A stretch of 44,848 bases of DNA from an uncultured Gammaproteobacteria bacterium (GTDB lineage Bacteria > Pseudomonadota > Gammaproteobacteria > Pseudomonadales > Pseudohongiellaceae), in the NCBI GenBank assembly GCA_903887045.1, contig CAISOD010000064.1, positions 1 through 44,848 of the forward strand, given 5' to 3'. How positions within the stretch are numbered: the stretch's first letter is position 1; the number at the start of each line of letters is the position of its first letter. Positions 1 to 9,046 of this stretch are shown one piece after another. A program made the position numbers and the translations under genes. The notes below the pieces were generated by a model, which did not search any database, was not told the DNA's origin, and saw nothing but the letters and a program-made list of their open reading frames with translations.

Positions 1-173
1 TCTGTCAGTTGCAGCGTCAACACTTCCGAGGTGGGGCCAAGTTGGGTCAATAGATCAACCGGCACCCGTTCCAGCCCTTCGGCGCGCCGCACGTACACAT
101 ACAACCCGGCTTCGCGGTTACTGCGGTACACGGTGCACAGTACCGGGGCTGTTGATGGTATGGTGTTGGTCAT
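1..173 (-). CDS. ycgL: YcgL domain protein (partial, runs off the window)
   Basis: Only the first 57 codons are present; the gene continues beyond base 1. The N-terminal part has the YcgL pattern: a short leader, then a strand of the type LCTVYRSNREAGLYVYV, then a VPVDLL segment, as in the small YcgL family of gammaproteobacteria, whose molecular role is not settled. The ATG (173-171) overlaps the rnd stop as ATGA, so translation is probably coupled to rnd. The rnd-ycgL pairing is a known gammaproteobacterial arrangement and supports the call. No own promoter is visible; it is the last visible member of the dnaX-recR-rnd-ycgL transcript. Confidence 0.85.
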   Translation of the reverse strand, partial: MTNTIPSTAPVLCTVYRSNREAGLYVYVRRAEGLERVPVDLLTQLGPTSEVLTLQLT

Positions 174-1381
174 GGGCGCAACAATTTCAGCAAGGGATGC
201 AGGATGGCTTCGCGCCGCCAACCAATCAGTTCGTCCGGCAATTCCGTCTCGTCAAGCATCTCACCAGGCTGCAATGCCAACACAGCATACAACAGCGGTG
301 TCAACGCACGCTTGCGGCCGAGTATTTCCTGCGGCAAACCGAGTTCAATAGCACGCTGCTCCACCAGATCCTGCATGCGCCGCAGCAGTTGTTTCTCACT
401 GTTGGTCAGCGGCTGCGGTAGCGGCGGCGGGCAATCGGCTTCTGTCGCTTCCCGCGCCTGTTGCACCAGCGCGAGCACGCTATCACCTTCGTGGCGTACA
501 AAGTTGTCGCTGACGTCTTCCAAAGTTGCCAATTGGGTGCGCGACGACACCATCGAATTGGCAATCGCAAACAGCGCGTTGTCTTTCAGTATCCAGCTGC
601 GCGGCTTGTTGCGCTTGCGGGCTCGTTCCTCGCGCCAGACGGCAAGTTTCTGCAGGGCCAACAGCGGACGCGGACGCAATTGCCAGCCGGATTTGAAGTT
701 GAGGTAGTAGTCGTCGTAATCATGGGTGAATTCACTTTCGTAGTTGCCAAGCATCCGGTTGCACTCCTCCTGCAGCCACGTATGCCTTCCCTGCTGCTGC
801 AGCGCACTCTGCTGATCTTGCCAGCAGCGGTACAGGTACGCCACGTCGAGCGCAGCATAGTCGAGCTGTTCCGGTGTCAGAGGTCGTTGCAGCCAATCGG
901 AGCGGGTCTCGCCCTTGGGAAGATCCACGCCGAAACGCGTCTTGACCAGATTCTGGTAACTCAGCGAATTGCCCTGGTTCAGCAACGCGCCGGCTATTTG
1001 CGTATCGAACACCGGCGTCGGCAATATCCCGAGGAAGGTAAAGAACACCAACAAGTCTTCCGAGCAGGAGTGCAGTACCTTGACGATTCGTTCGTCGAGC
1101 ATCAGCGCCCTGAACGGTCCCCAGTCACGGATGCCAAGCGGATCCACCAGCGTAACGGCAGCGGCATCGGCAATCTGCAACAGACCCAACTCGGGGTAGA
1201 ACGTGCTGACCCGCATGAACTCGGTATCGAGCGCCAGCGCCGGGCTTTGCTGCCAGTGCGCGCAGGCTGTGGCCAGTCCTGCGTCGGTGGTGATTATCGT
1301 GTAATCGAGCACGGGCAGGTTGGCGGTGGTTGTATGACTGGTTGTCAGTCCGGGAGCAAGGCTGTTCATCGGGGTTGTCAC
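170..1381 (-). CDS. rnd: Ribonuclease D
   Basis: A 403-residue 3'-5' exoribonuclease of the DEDDy class, which trims the 3' ends of tRNA precursors and other stable RNAs in the cytoplasm. Exonuclease signatures are visible in order: ALDTEF (Asp and Glu metal ligands) near residue 52, HSCSEDL (Asp) near 104, and [10 protein letters not shown] (Tyr/Asp) near 175. An HRDC-type nucleic-acid-binding region follows at about 215-295, starting near the residues [12 protein letters not shown]. Length is slightly above the usual ~375. The first codon is GTG (1381-1379), overlapping the recR stop as GTGA. An in-frame ATG four codons later (1369) would give 399 residues. The overlap with recR favours the GTG and translational coupling. 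Confidence 0.95.
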   Translation of the reverse strand: MTTPMNSLAPGLTTSHTTTANLPVLDYTIITTDAGLATACAHWQQSPALALDTEFMRVSTFYPELGLLQIADAAAVTLVDPLGIRDWGPFRALMLDERIVKVLHSCSEDLLVFFTFLGILPTPVFDTQIAGALLNQGNSLSYQNLVKTRFGVDLPKGETRSDWLQRPLTPEQLDYAALDVAYLYRCWQDQQSALQQQGRHTWLQEECNRMLGNYESEFTHDYDDYYLNFKSGWQLRPRPLLALQKLAVWREERARKRNKPRSWILKDNALFAIANSMVSSRTQLATLEDVSDNFVRHEGDSVLALVQQAREATEADCPPPLPQPLTNSEKQLLRRMQDLVEQRAIELGLPQEILGRKRALTPLLYAVLALQPGEMLDETELPDELIGWRREAILHPLLKLLRP

Positions 1382-2004
1382 TGTCCACCTTGATTCAACA
1401 ACTGGCGGCCGCTGAGCGAGTGCATCAGCGTACTGCCATCAATGTATTCGAGTTCACCACCCATTGGCACACCGTGTGCGATGCGGCTGACACGCAGTCC
1501 CCGTTGCAGCAGTACCTCCGTCTTCAATTGCTCTGCCACATACCAGGCAGTAGCTTCGCCCTCTACTGTAGGGTTGGTGGCAAGGATTACTTCCTGCACA
1601 GCGTTATCGCGCACACGCTGTACCAGGGTGGCAATGCCGAGCTGCTCGGGACCGATGCCATCAATTGGCGACAGGTGGCCCATCAACACAAAATAGAGTC
1701 CGCGATAAGCGGCGGTTTGTTCGATGGCGTAAACATCGGCGGGTGTTTCAACCACGCACAAAGTACTGCGGTCGCGGCCGAGATGCGCACAGATCGGGCA
1801 CAATTCGGCTTCTGCCAGTGTGCGGCACAGCGTACACTGGCCAACACCATCCATTGCAGCGGTGAGCGCTGCCGCCAAACGGCGACCGCCTTCGCGATCA
1901 CGTTCGAGAAAGTGCAATACCATTCGTTGTGCCGATTTGTTGCCCACGCCAGGCAAGCGGCGAAAGGCGTCGATCAATTGCTGTATCAGAGGGCTGTAAT
2001 GCAT
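1378..2004 (-). CDS. recR: Recombination mediator protein RecR
   Basis: A 208-residue RecR that works with RecF and RecO to load RecA at SSB-coated gaps. An N-terminal helix-hairpin-helix ([12 protein letters not shown]) is followed by a C4 zinc finger (Cys57, Cys60, Cys69, Cys72), then a Toprim domain starting at [13 protein letters not shown] and including [12 protein letters not shown]. The C-terminal Walker-B-like [11 protein letters not shown] and the [17 protein letters not shown] signature are complete. It lies 12 bases after dnaX. The gap (TACGCGCCCCAC before the ATG) contains no Shine-Dalgarno sequence, so expression likely depends on ribosomes finishing dnaX. The ybaB/ebfC gene that usually sits between dnaX and recR is absent. 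Confidence 0.97.
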   Translation of the reverse strand: MHYSPLIQQLIDAFRRLPGVGNKSAQRMVLHFLERDREGGRRLAAALTAAMDGVGQCTLCRTLAEAELCPICAHLGRDRSTLCVVETPADVYAIEQTAAYRGLYFVLMGHLSPIDGIGPEQLGIATLVQRVRDNAVQEVILATNPTVEGEATAWYVAEQLKTEVLLQRGLRVSRIAHGVPMGGELEYIDGSTLMHSLSGRQLLNQGGQ

Positions 2005-2016
2005 GTGGGGCGCGTA

Positions 2017-3762
2017 TCAGCGCGGCTCCTGTCCCAGCGGGGTGATGCTGTCGTAATCAATCTCGGCGCCAAAGCGCTGAACCAGTGCCTGCACCGCAGG
2101 ATCGTGGGTGAACTCGTGCACAGCAGCGAGTTTGCGTTCGTCTTCCAGCCGCAACCGGCGTGCCGATGGGGTTTCCGCTGGTGGCGTACCCAGCTCAATG
2201 CTGACCGTCAACGCCTCGCCGAAGTAATCAACCATGGCAGCTTCCATGCGGCGGCGATGCTCGTCATTGAACAAGGCGCCATGGCGAGTGTCCAGTATCA
2301 AGGTCAGCTTGCTGCCAACGACGTTGGCGAGGGCACAGTGGCCGGCGATGCTGCGGGTAACCCCGCTGAGGCCGAGTTGCAGGAATACCTGCAACCAGGT
2401 GTCCGCTGTCAATTCGGACAATGCCAACGGTTTGCCACTGATTGCAGGAAGCGGCGCTGGTGGTGCAACTGGCAATTCAGCCACTGGCGATGGCGTGGTG
2501 GCTGCAGGCACCGGAGCCGGCATGGCAACGCGTGGTGCCGGTGTCGGCTCGACTACGCCAGGCTTGTCAGCGGGCGGAGCGGCAACGACGACAGGTTCCT
2601 CGTCAACTAGCCGCTTTTTTTTTTGCCCGGCGGCGGCCAGGTCAGATGCGGATGCTGTGGATTGTGGCCGGGGCTGCAGTTGCGGCGTAAACGCCAGCAT
2701 GCGCAGCAAGGTCATTTCGAGACCGCTGCGGGCATCAATCGCGAGCGGCTGGTCCTCGCGGCCTTTGAGTGCAATCTGGTAGTAGAGCTGTACATTCTCC
2801 GGGGTTAGCGCAGCCGCGTGAGCCAGCACCAGATCGCGGTCACCCTGACTGTTATCAATCGCCTCCGGTACCACCTGCGCAATCGCCACCCGGTGCAGCC
2901 ACGACAGCAGGGCCTGCAGCACCAAGGCGAAATCGGGCGAGCTGTCAGCCACTTTGCGCACAACGGCCAATGTGGCGGCAGCGTCCTGCGCAATCAGGGA
3001 TTCCATCAGGTGACTGATAACCGCCTGGTCGATGTTGCCGAGGAATTCGCTGACGGCCGCTGCCGTCAGTGTGCCGTTACAGAAACCGATTGCCTGATCA
3101 AGCAGCGTCAGGCAATCGCGCACACTGCCTTGGGCGGCACGGCCAAGCTGCCAAAGCGCCGCTTCTTCGTAGGCGATTTTCTCTTCACCGAGGATGTGCT
3201 TCAGGTGCTCCACCAGTCGCTCTGGGCTGAGGTTCTTCAAACTGAATTGCAGACAGCGCGACAGCACAGTGACCGGCAGCTTCTGCGGATCAGTAGTGGC
3301 CAAAAGGAACTTGACATGCGGCGGCGGCTCTTCGAGTGTTTTCAACAGGGCGTTGAAGCTGTGGTTTGACAGCATGTGCACTTCGTCAATGAGATAGACC
3401 TTGAAGCGACCGCGGCTCGGAGCATATTGCACGTTCTCCAGCAATTCGCGGGTGTCTTCCACCTTGGTGCGGGAGGCGGCGTCGACTTCAATCAGGTCGA
3501 TGAACCGGCCATCGTTGATCTCCCGACAGGCACTGCATTCACCGCACGGGGTGGAGGTGATGCCGGTTTCGCAATTGAGGCAGCGGGCAAGGATGCGGGC
3601 AATGGTGGTCTTGCCAACGCCTCGGGTACCCGTGAACAGGTAGGCGTGGTGCAGGCGCTGGTTGTCGAGCGCGTTGATCAGCGTTTGCAGCACATGGCCC
3701 TGCCCCACCAATTCGCGGAAAGTGCGTGGACGCCATTTGCGGGCCAGAACCTGATAGCTCAT
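2017..3762 (-). CDS. dnaX: DNA polymerase III subunits gamma and tau
   Basis: A 581-residue clamp-loader ATPase and replisome organiser. Domain I has Walker A TGTRGVGKTT (Lys51), the zinc-binding cysteines Cys64, Cys73, Cys76 and Cys79, and the DEVH box near 126-129. A central collar region follows, then a Pro/Ala-rich linker from about residue 365 to 450. A C-terminal domain of the type that binds the polymerase alpha subunit (around LSELTADTWLQVFLQLGLSG) ends the protein, so the full-length form is tau. A run of ten A at codons 380-383, at the start of the linker, may produce a shorter gamma-like form of about 385 residues. The ATG at 3762 has no clear Shine-Dalgarno. It is preceded by the SRP RNA gene. 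Confidence 0.97.
   Translation of the reverse strand: MSYQVLARKWRPRTFRELVGQGHVLQTLINALDNQRLHHAYLFTGTRGVGKTTIARILARCLNCETGITSTPCGECSACREINDGRFIDLIEVDAASRTKVEDTRELLENVQYAPSRGRFKVYLIDEVHMLSNHSFNALLKTLEEPPPHVKFLLATTDPQKLPVTVLSRCLQFSLKNLSPERLVEHLKHILGEEKIAYEEAALWQLGRAAQGSVRDCLTLLDQAIGFCNGTLTAAAVSEFLGNIDQAVISHLMESLIAQDAAATLAVVRKVADSSPDFALVLQALLSWLHRVAIAQVVPEAIDNSQGDRDLVLAHAAALTPENVQLYYQIALKGREDQPLAIDARSGLEMTLLRMLAFTPQLQPRPQSTASASDLAAAGQKKKRLVDEEPVVVAAPPADKPGVVEPTPAPRVAMPAPVPAATTPSPVAELPVAPPAPLPAISGKPLALSELTADTWLQVFLQLGLSGVTRSIAGHCALANVVGSKLTLILDTRHGALFNDEHRRRMEAAMVDYFGEALTVSIELGTPPAETPSARRLRLEDERKLAAVHEFTHDPAVQALVQRFGAEIDYDSITPLGQEPR
2603..2625 (-). promoter_or_regulatory. Putative dnaX slippage site (A10) for gamma synthesis
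   Basis: On the minus strand, CAA AAA AAA AAG CGG encodes Gln380, Lys381-383 and Arg384 from a run of ten A (2624-2615). In the -1 frame a TGA follows at 2605-2603; in the +1/-2 frame a TAG follows at 2609-2607. Any slip on the A run therefore terminates within a few codons, giving a protein with the ATPase and collar domains but no tau-specific C-terminus. Escherichia coli does this by ribosomal frameshifting at A AAA AAG, and Thermus by transcriptional slippage on an A run. A weak 5-bp stem (GACGA/TCGTC) lies about ten bases downstream. The role here is inferred. Confidence 0.6.
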
Positions 3763-3839
3763 CGGGACAAGGTTTGTGGGATCAAGGACTTACAGGGACT
3801 TTCTACCGGTATCAATTGCAGGTCTTACGCCAATCAGGT

Positions 3840-3951
<112 letters not shown>

Positions 3952-3969
3952 ATAAACTGAAGGGTCGGC

Positions 3970-3998
3970 ATTATCCGTAGAACATGTGGGTGAGTAAA
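3970..3998 (-). promoter_or_regulatory. Sigma-70-type promoter of the SRP RNA gene
   Basis: Reading the minus strand, -35 TTTACT (3998-3993) and -10 GATAAT (3975-3970) are separated by 17 bp. Five of six -10 bases and four of six -35 bases match consensus. The predicted start would leave a short 5' leader of about ten bases before the mature SRP RNA end, in keeping with the 5' processing known for 4.5S RNA. It could also feed dnaX by read-through. Confidence 0.55.
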
Positions 3999-4035
3999 CC
4001 CAAATAAACCGGGCCAGCAATGGGGTTCCTTCCTG

Positions 4036-4995
4036 TCACTGAACTCGCACCGGGGTCACTTGGTACCCCTGCTGTTGCAGCAGGTCGACCACACTGCCCT
4101 CGCCAAGCAGGTGGCCGGCACCGACGACAACAAAATAGTCGCCCTTGCCGAAGTTCAGATACTCACGGATACGGTTCGCCATACCGGCGTTGCGTTCGTC
4201 GAACATGCGATACATCAGCTGATCAATCGCTGCCTGATCGGCAGCGCTGAGGGCGGCTTTGGTGTCGCGGGTCGAGAACAGCACCTCAGCCAGCGCCGCG
4301 TGATCGCCACAGCGCCATGCATTGACCAGCTGCTCCATCTGGTGCGTAGTGTTGGCAAAATCTTCCAGCGAATATTTCAGGAATACCGCGGGGTCGAGTG
4401 CCTCCATCAACGCCAGCTGACTGTCGAATGATTCCAGCTCAGCGATTGCAACAGCAGCCGGCTTGCGCTGTAGCAGATAACTTTCTACACCGAACCTGGC
4501 GTCGTAACCGAGCATCTGTACCTGCATTGACGTCAGAGTCAGGCTGACCATCCACGGCTGCATATGCAGCACCAGCAATTCCGGCAAACCCATCTGCTGC
4601 AGCAAACTGCGCAGAGCTGCCATCGTCGGTTCATCAAGTTCCTGATCAAGCGTGCGATCGGCTGGCAACATGCCACGCTGCTGGATCGCCATCATCGCCG
4701 CTGGAGTCGCCATCGCATTCGGATCAACTTCGAACACCAGCGTATCGGCCTCTTGGAAACTATGTTCGACGACCGCCGGCAACGGATAGAAATCAGCCTT
4801 GCCGACGTGGATCGAACCCAGCAAGTGCACACTGACACCGCGTTGCTCCACTCCTGCGCCCTGCACTTCCCACAGCATGGTGCTGGCCGGATCGGCGCAA
4901 GTAGCAGCAGCGCCCAATGCCGCAGTGGCAAGACCATATACCAATGCAGCACACGCCAGCTGCTTCAACTTCTGCACTGTTTTTGAACGCAACAT
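4036..4995 (-). CDS. Exported TraB/GumN family protein
   Basis: A 319-residue protein with an N-terminal signal peptide (hydrophobic stretch LACAALVYGLATAALGAA). It shows TraB/GumN family marks: LLGSIHVG near the mature N-terminus, a MFDERN motif and a C-terminal GAGHLLGEGSVVDLL. Related proteins (TraB/PrgY, Tiki) are proposed metal-dependent proteases, and PrgY-type proteins limit peptide-pheromone activity; bacterial GumN-type members are mostly uncharacterised. The start is placed at ATG 4995 because GGAGG lies eight bases upstream; a GTG at 5031 would add 12 residues but lacks such a site. It lies 39 bp after the C39 exporter gene in the same direction, suggesting one operon and a possible role in handling the exported peptide (inference). 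Confidence 0.85.
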   Translation of the reverse strand: MLRSKTVQKLKQLACAALVYGLATAALGAAATCADPASTMLWEVQGAGVEQRGVSVHLLGSIHVGKADFYPLPAVVEHSFQEADTLVFEVDPNAMATPAAMMAIQQRGMLPADRTLDQELDEPTMAALRSLLQQMGLPELLVLHMQPWMVSLTLTSMQVQMLGYDARFGVESYLLQRKPAAVAIAELESFDSQLALMEALDPAVFLKYSLEDFANTTHQMEQLVNAWRCGDHAALAEVLFSTRDTKAALSAADQAAIDQLMYRMFDERNAGMANRIREYLNFGKGDYFVVVGAGHLLGEGSVVDLLQQQGYQVTPVRVQ

Positions 4996-5034
4996 CAGCT
5001 GCCTCCACGAGCGTGAGCTGTCATTGCGCACAGC

Positions 5035-7194
5035 TTACACAGCCATGCGCCGTGGCTGCCACTGTGGCTCCTGCAAACTGCGATCGAGGTCCGCATGGCT
5101 GATCTGGCGCAGCCCGGTCGGAGTCAGCTCAAGGATGCGATCGGCCTGCCGTATGGTGTCAGGCCGATGTGCCACCAACAGCCGTGCAATGTTCATCTGC
5201 TTGATTGCCTTGTTGACGGCTTTCTCGGTAGCCACATCCAGATGGCTGGTGGCTTCGTCCAGCACCAGCAAGCGAGGCCGCTTGTACAGGGCCCGCGCCA
5301 GCAGAATGCGCTGTACCTGCCCACCCGACAGCGCAGCTCCCATACTGCCGACCAGTGTGTTGTATTGCATCGGCATCACGCGGATGTCCGGGGCAATGGC
5401 GGCGAGACTTGCCACCATCTCTACACGCTCGCGGTCCGGTGTTGGATCGAACAAGGTGATGTTGTCGAAGATGCTACCTGACAGCAGTGCATCATCCTGC
5501 AACACGCCGGCGATACGCTCCCGGTAGGCTTCCAGCCCCATGCTGTTGATCGGCATACCATGCAGGCTCACCACCCCTTCCGTCGGCTGCAGCAGGCTCA
5601 GTACCACTTTCAACAGCGTTGATTTGCCGCATCCGGTGGGGCCGGTGATTGCCACTACTTCATCGTTGCCCACTTGCAGATCTATACCGCGGAACAACCA
5701 TGGCGCCTGTTCGTCATGCCGGAAACCCAACTGCTGCAGCACCAGCCCGCCTTGCAGACACACATCAGGCGGAGGGATACCGATGCCGCGGCGATGCTGC
5801 TCGGGAGGATACAGTGCGATGTCACCGAGCCGCGACAGATGCAGTTCAAGCAGACGGAATTCGAACACTTTGTCGACCAACGCGAACACCCGGTTGTAGA
5901 ACTGGTCCTTGAAGCTGAGATAGGCCATTACCATGCCCATTGAAATCTCGTTGTTGAGTACAGCGAATCCACCAAGCAGCATCAGCACAATGTTCTCCAC
6001 GCCCAACAGCAGGCCATTGGCAAAGCGGAGATGCACTCCGAGCATCTGCGCGCGCACACCGGCATTGATCACTGTGGCGTACACGTTCTGCCAACCGGAC
6101 AAACGTTCTGCCTCCTTGCCGAACAGTCTGATGCCCTGGATTGCCCGCAGGTTTTCCAGGAAGTAGCTGCTCTCGCTGGCGCTGGCTTGCAGCAACTCTT
6201 CATTGCAGATACGCATGCGTCGGTACAAAAGGCAACGCAACGCCAGATACAACAACACCGCCACCAGAGCCACTGCTGTCAGCAAGCGGCTGTACACCAG
6301 CATCAGCGCCAGCGTCCACAACACCATCACGGAGTCGATCAGAACTTCGACGATACCTGAACACAGAAAGTCCTTGATCTGTGCCAGCGAGGCGAACCGC
6401 GATGTGATGTCGCCCGGATGCCGCCGGGCAAACCACGACAAGGGCAACCGCAACAAATGCCGGCATACATTGGTGGCGAACTGGAAGCCCAGGGTACTGC
6501 CAAGATGCAACACCACCCGGGCGCGCAACAACTCGGTCAGACAGCGCACCACTGTCACCATGAAGAATCCGGTAGCCATGATCTTCAGTAGCGCATGGTC
6601 CTGGTTGACCAGTACATCGTCGATGAACAGTTGCGTATAGAACGGTAGCGCCAGCGCGAACAGCTGCAGCAACAGCGACAGCAACAACAATTGGCCGAGG
6701 CTGCGCCAGAGTCCCTCGCTGCGTTGCCATAAGTCCCATAGCTGGAGCCGGCGGGTCTCGTCACATTGTTTGAAATCGGCTGCCGGCCGCAGTTCCAGCG
6801 CAACGCCGGTGAAGTGACGGTCAATGTCGCTCAGCGCAAGATCGCGGGCACCACTGGCAGGATCGTGCAGATACACACGGCCCTTGCGCACGGCTTTGAG
6901 CACGACGAAATGATCAAGGTCCCAGTGCAGGATTGCCGGCAATACCAGCTGACCCAGTTCCTCCGTCTCAAGCCGCAAGGGGCGTGTTGCCAGTTGCCAG
7001 CGATCGGCCAGCTGTATCAGCGATTTGAGCGTAACTCCCTGTGCCGAGGCACCACTGCGCAAGCGCAGCGTATTGATGTCGATGCGGTGGCCATGGAAGT
7101 TCAGCACCATGGCGAGGCACACCAAAGCGCATTCGCTGTGCTCGGCTTGCAGAATAACGGGCAACCGCTCGCGGCCGAGAAAATCGCTCACCAT
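5035..7194 (-). CDS. Peptidase-containing ABC exporter (C39 family, bacteriocin/peptide type)
   Basis: A 719-residue inner-membrane exporter with three parts. The N-terminal C39 peptidase has Gln16, catalytic Cys22 (SECALVCL), a His in LDHFVVL and an Asp in HDPASG, so the protease looks intact. A six-helix transmembrane domain follows at about 160-440. The C-terminal nucleotide-binding domain has Walker A GPTGCGKST, signature LSGGQVQR, Walker B LLVLDEATSHLD and switch His in LVAHRPDT. Such transporters cleave double-glycine leader peptides from bacteriocin- or microcin-like substrates and export them through an HlyD adaptor and TolC. The start is ATG 7194, just after AAGG; a GTG two codons upstream is also possible. 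It follows the adaptor gene by 19 bp. No leader-peptide gene is visible nearby. Confidence 0.93.
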   Translation of the reverse strand: MVSDFLGRERLPVILQAEHSECALVCLAMVLNFHGHRIDINTLRLRSGASAQGVTLKSLIQLADRWQLATRPLRLETEELGQLVLPAILHWDLDHFVVLKAVRKGRVYLHDPASGARDLALSDIDRHFTGVALELRPAADFKQCDETRRLQLWDLWQRSEGLWRSLGQLLLLSLLLQLFALALPFYTQLFIDDVLVNQDHALLKIMATGFFMVTVVRCLTELLRARVVLHLGSTLGFQFATNVCRHLLRLPLSWFARRHPGDITSRFASLAQIKDFLCSGIVEVLIDSVMVLWTLALMLVYSRLLTAVALVAVLLYLALRCLLYRRMRICNEELLQASASESSYFLENLRAIQGIRLFGKEAERLSGWQNVYATVINAGVRAQMLGVHLRFANGLLLGVENIVLMLLGGFAVLNNEISMGMVMAYLSFKDQFYNRVFALVDKVFEFRLLELHLSRLGDIALYPPEQHRRGIGIPPPDVCLQGGLVLQQLGFRHDEQAPWLFRGIDLQVGNDEVVAITGPTGCGKSTLLKVVLSLLQPTEGVVSLHGMPINSMGLEAYRERIAGVLQDDALLSGSIFDNITLFDPTPDRERVEMVASLAAIAPDIRVMPMQYNTLVGSMGAALSGGQVQRILLARALYKRPRLLVLDEATSHLDVATEKAVNKAIKQMNIARLLVAHRPDTIRQADRILELTPTGLRQISHADLDRSLQEPQWQPRRMAV

Positions 7195-7213
7195 AAACAC
7201 CTTCCCTGTGTCA

Positions 7214-8458
7214 CTAACCCTTGATGCTGTAAAGAGGCTCCAGCAACCATTCTAGCAGCGAGCGTTCATCTACACGAATATCTGCGCTTGCCAGCATGCC
7301 GGGACGTAATCGTTGATACATGCCGTAGGCCCTGATGCTCTGGTCATCAAGCGCTGCCACTATGCGGTAAAACGGTCTGCCATCTGCGCCCGACTCCGGC
7401 GTACCTGCCACGTCAATCACTCGTGCCTGCTGCACCCCGAATTTCTGGTAAGGGAATGCATCCAGTCGCAGTGTGACCCGCTGCCCGGCTTGTACAAATC
7501 CCATTGCCTGTGACGGTACCTGCAGCTCCAACCGCAGCGTCGATGCTGCCGGCAACAATGCCAGCAGCGGCTGTTGGGCTCGAACTGCCACGCCCGGCCG
7601 GGCCTGCAGCGTGGTAACAAGTCCGGCCACTGGCGCTACCACCACGCCTTGTTGCTCGGCTTTTTGTTGCAGCACTTGCCGGTCGTTCTGACTCAGTTCG
7701 GCCAGCAGGCGCTGCTGTAACTGGCGGCTCTGCCCCAGCCTGTCTTCATACTGCTGCCGCAGCGACTGCAACGCATTTTCAGCCTGTTGCTCCTCCAAGA
7801 CTGCGTCTGCCACCGATTGTTGTTGCAACAACAATTGGGCCTCCAGGGTGTCCATGTCCGCAGCAGCCAGCAATGATCGTTGTTGCAGTTGCCGCGCCCG
7901 TTCAGCCTGGCGCTCTCGAATGGCCAACAAACCGCGTTGCCGCTGTAGCCCGCCACGGTGTTGCGCGAGCATCGAAATGGCATGCGCGTATTCATCGTTA
8001 AAACCTTGTTGCCAGCGTTGTTCGTTGTCACGCTCGAGTTGGAGCTGTCGCCTTACTGTGGCTGCCTGCTGGGCCAGTGACTGCAGGAGTTCGGTGCCAA
8101 TGCTGGCGCTGCCATCACCAAAATGCTGATTCTGTACGTTGAACAGCGGAGTTCCTGCCTGTACCTCGCTGCCGGCCTGCACAAACAAGCGGCCCACGTT
8201 GCCATTGAAGGGCGCCACCAATTCGATCACACCGGTATCCGGAACCAGCAAACCCGGAACAGTGACTTTGCGCTGGTAGCGGTTGGTTGACAGCCAGAGA
8301 ACCGCTACAGCGGTAAGCGCGGCCAACAGCCAGGTAAGCAGCCGCGCCGACAGTGGCTGCGAGACAATGAGTTCACCGCACAGACGCTCACTGCGGGCGG
8401 CAGTGACGGCATCGCGGAACAACTGGTGGGGTGGTGTTGTAGGTAATGGTGCGGACAT
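7214..8458 (-). CDS. HlyD family periplasmic adaptor subunit
   Basis: A 414-residue membrane fusion protein. A short cytoplasmic N-terminus is followed by one transmembrane helix at about 36-56 (LLTWLLAALTAVAVLWL). A lipoyl-like half-domain follows (VTVPGLLVPDTGVIELVAPFNG), then a long Gln- and Leu-rich alpha-helical hairpin (about 115-260) and the second lipoyl half (GVVVAPVAGLVTTL). The protein ends with a beta-barrel region. It would link the C39 ABC exporter to an outer-membrane TolC protein not encoded here. The start is ATG 8458, preceded by AGGGA; an upstream in-frame start at 8494 has no ribosome site. It is the first gene of the exporter operon and is divergent from the DUF6152 gene. 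Confidence 0.92.
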   Translation of the reverse strand: MSAPLPTTPPHQLFRDAVTAARSERLCGELIVSQPLSARLLTWLLAALTAVAVLWLSTNRYQRKVTVPGLLVPDTGVIELVAPFNGNVGRLFVQAGSEVQAGTPLFNVQNQHFGDGSASIGTELLQSLAQQAATVRRQLQLERDNEQRWQQGFNDEYAHAISMLAQHRGGLQRQRGLLAIRERQAERARQLQQRSLLAAADMDTLEAQLLLQQQSVADAVLEEQQAENALQSLRQQYEDRLGQSRQLQQRLLAELSQNDRQVLQQKAEQQGVVVAPVAGLVTTLQARPGVAVRAQQPLLALLPAASTLRLELQVPSQAMGFVQAGQRVTLRLDAFPYQKFGVQQARVIDVAGTPESGADGRPFYRIVAALDDQSIRAYGMYQRLRPGMLASADIRVDERSLLEWLLEPLYSIKG

Positions 8459-8525
8459 GCGCGGATCCCTGCGTAAACATCCTGCCGGGAACATAGTCCA
8501 CGATTCCGTTTCGTGCCAAAAAAGT

Positions 8526-8553
8526 TTGAGGCACTATGCCCACATGCTATAGT
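8526..8553 (+). promoter_or_regulatory. Sigma-70-type promoter before the DUF6152 gene
   Basis: TTGAGG (8526-8531) and TATAGT (8548-8553) are separated by 16 bp; the -10 matches five of six and the -35 four of six consensus positions. They lie 28 bp before the ATG at 8582, with a G-rich ribosome site (AAAGGGGGT) between. Confidence 0.55.
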
Positions 8554-8581
8554 CGCCCCACTCAGAAAGGGGGTATAACCA

Positions 8582-8965
8582 ATGAAAAAAATGCTCACAA
8601 TCCTCTCGATTTACACCACTCTTGCAGGCGCCCTGCTTGCCTCCGCTGCAGCTTTTGCTCATCACTCCTTTGCTGTTTTCGATTTCCAGCAACAGATTCC
8701 GTTTGAAGGCATCGTTGAGTCGGTGAAGTTCCGCAACCCGCACATCGAATTGAAGCTGCGGGCCAAGGCTGCCGACGGCAGCGAACAGCTGGTACATTTC
8801 ATTGAAGGTGCGCCTGCCAACATGCTGGTGCGTAATGGCATCCGCCCGGAACATCTCGCCACCGGCCAGCACATCAAGACTTTCGGCTCACCACTGCTGG
8901 AAGATCCGAACAAATATTTCCTGCGTGTCATCATCCTTGATGACGGCACCGAATATCGCAACTGA
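8582..8965 (+). CDS. Exported DUF6152 family protein
   Basis: A 127-residue protein with a cleavable signal peptide followed directly by the AHHSFAVFD motif at the mature N-terminus. The body has FEGIVESVKFRNPHIELKL, matching the small OB-like DUF6152 family, whose members follow the pattern HHS...G.V....RNPH. The function is unknown; the conserved His pair next to the cleavage site invites a metal-binding guess. The same fold appears as the N-terminal half of the 337-residue protein at 43372-44385. It lies 81 bp upstream of the hydratase-lyase gene on the same strand and probably shares its transcript, which ends at the terminator at 9980. Confidence 0.85.
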   Translation: MKKMLTILSIYTTLAGALLASAAAFAHHSFAVFDFQQQIPFEGIVESVKFRNPHIELKLRAKAADGSEQLVHFIEGAPANMLVRNGIRPEHLATGQHIKTFGSPLLEDPNKYFLRVIILDDGTEYRN

Positions 8966-9046
8966 GCACGCCGCCTGCACTGCGGGCATCCTGTTCTTCC
9001 TGACCGTTTTTCCATCCATCCGTTTCCATTGAAAAGGCAATCCACC

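Noticed and set aside
1330-2610. A 426-codon plus-strand open frame over recR and dnaX.
   Set aside because: It is antisense to two certain genes and its product is low in recognisable motifs.
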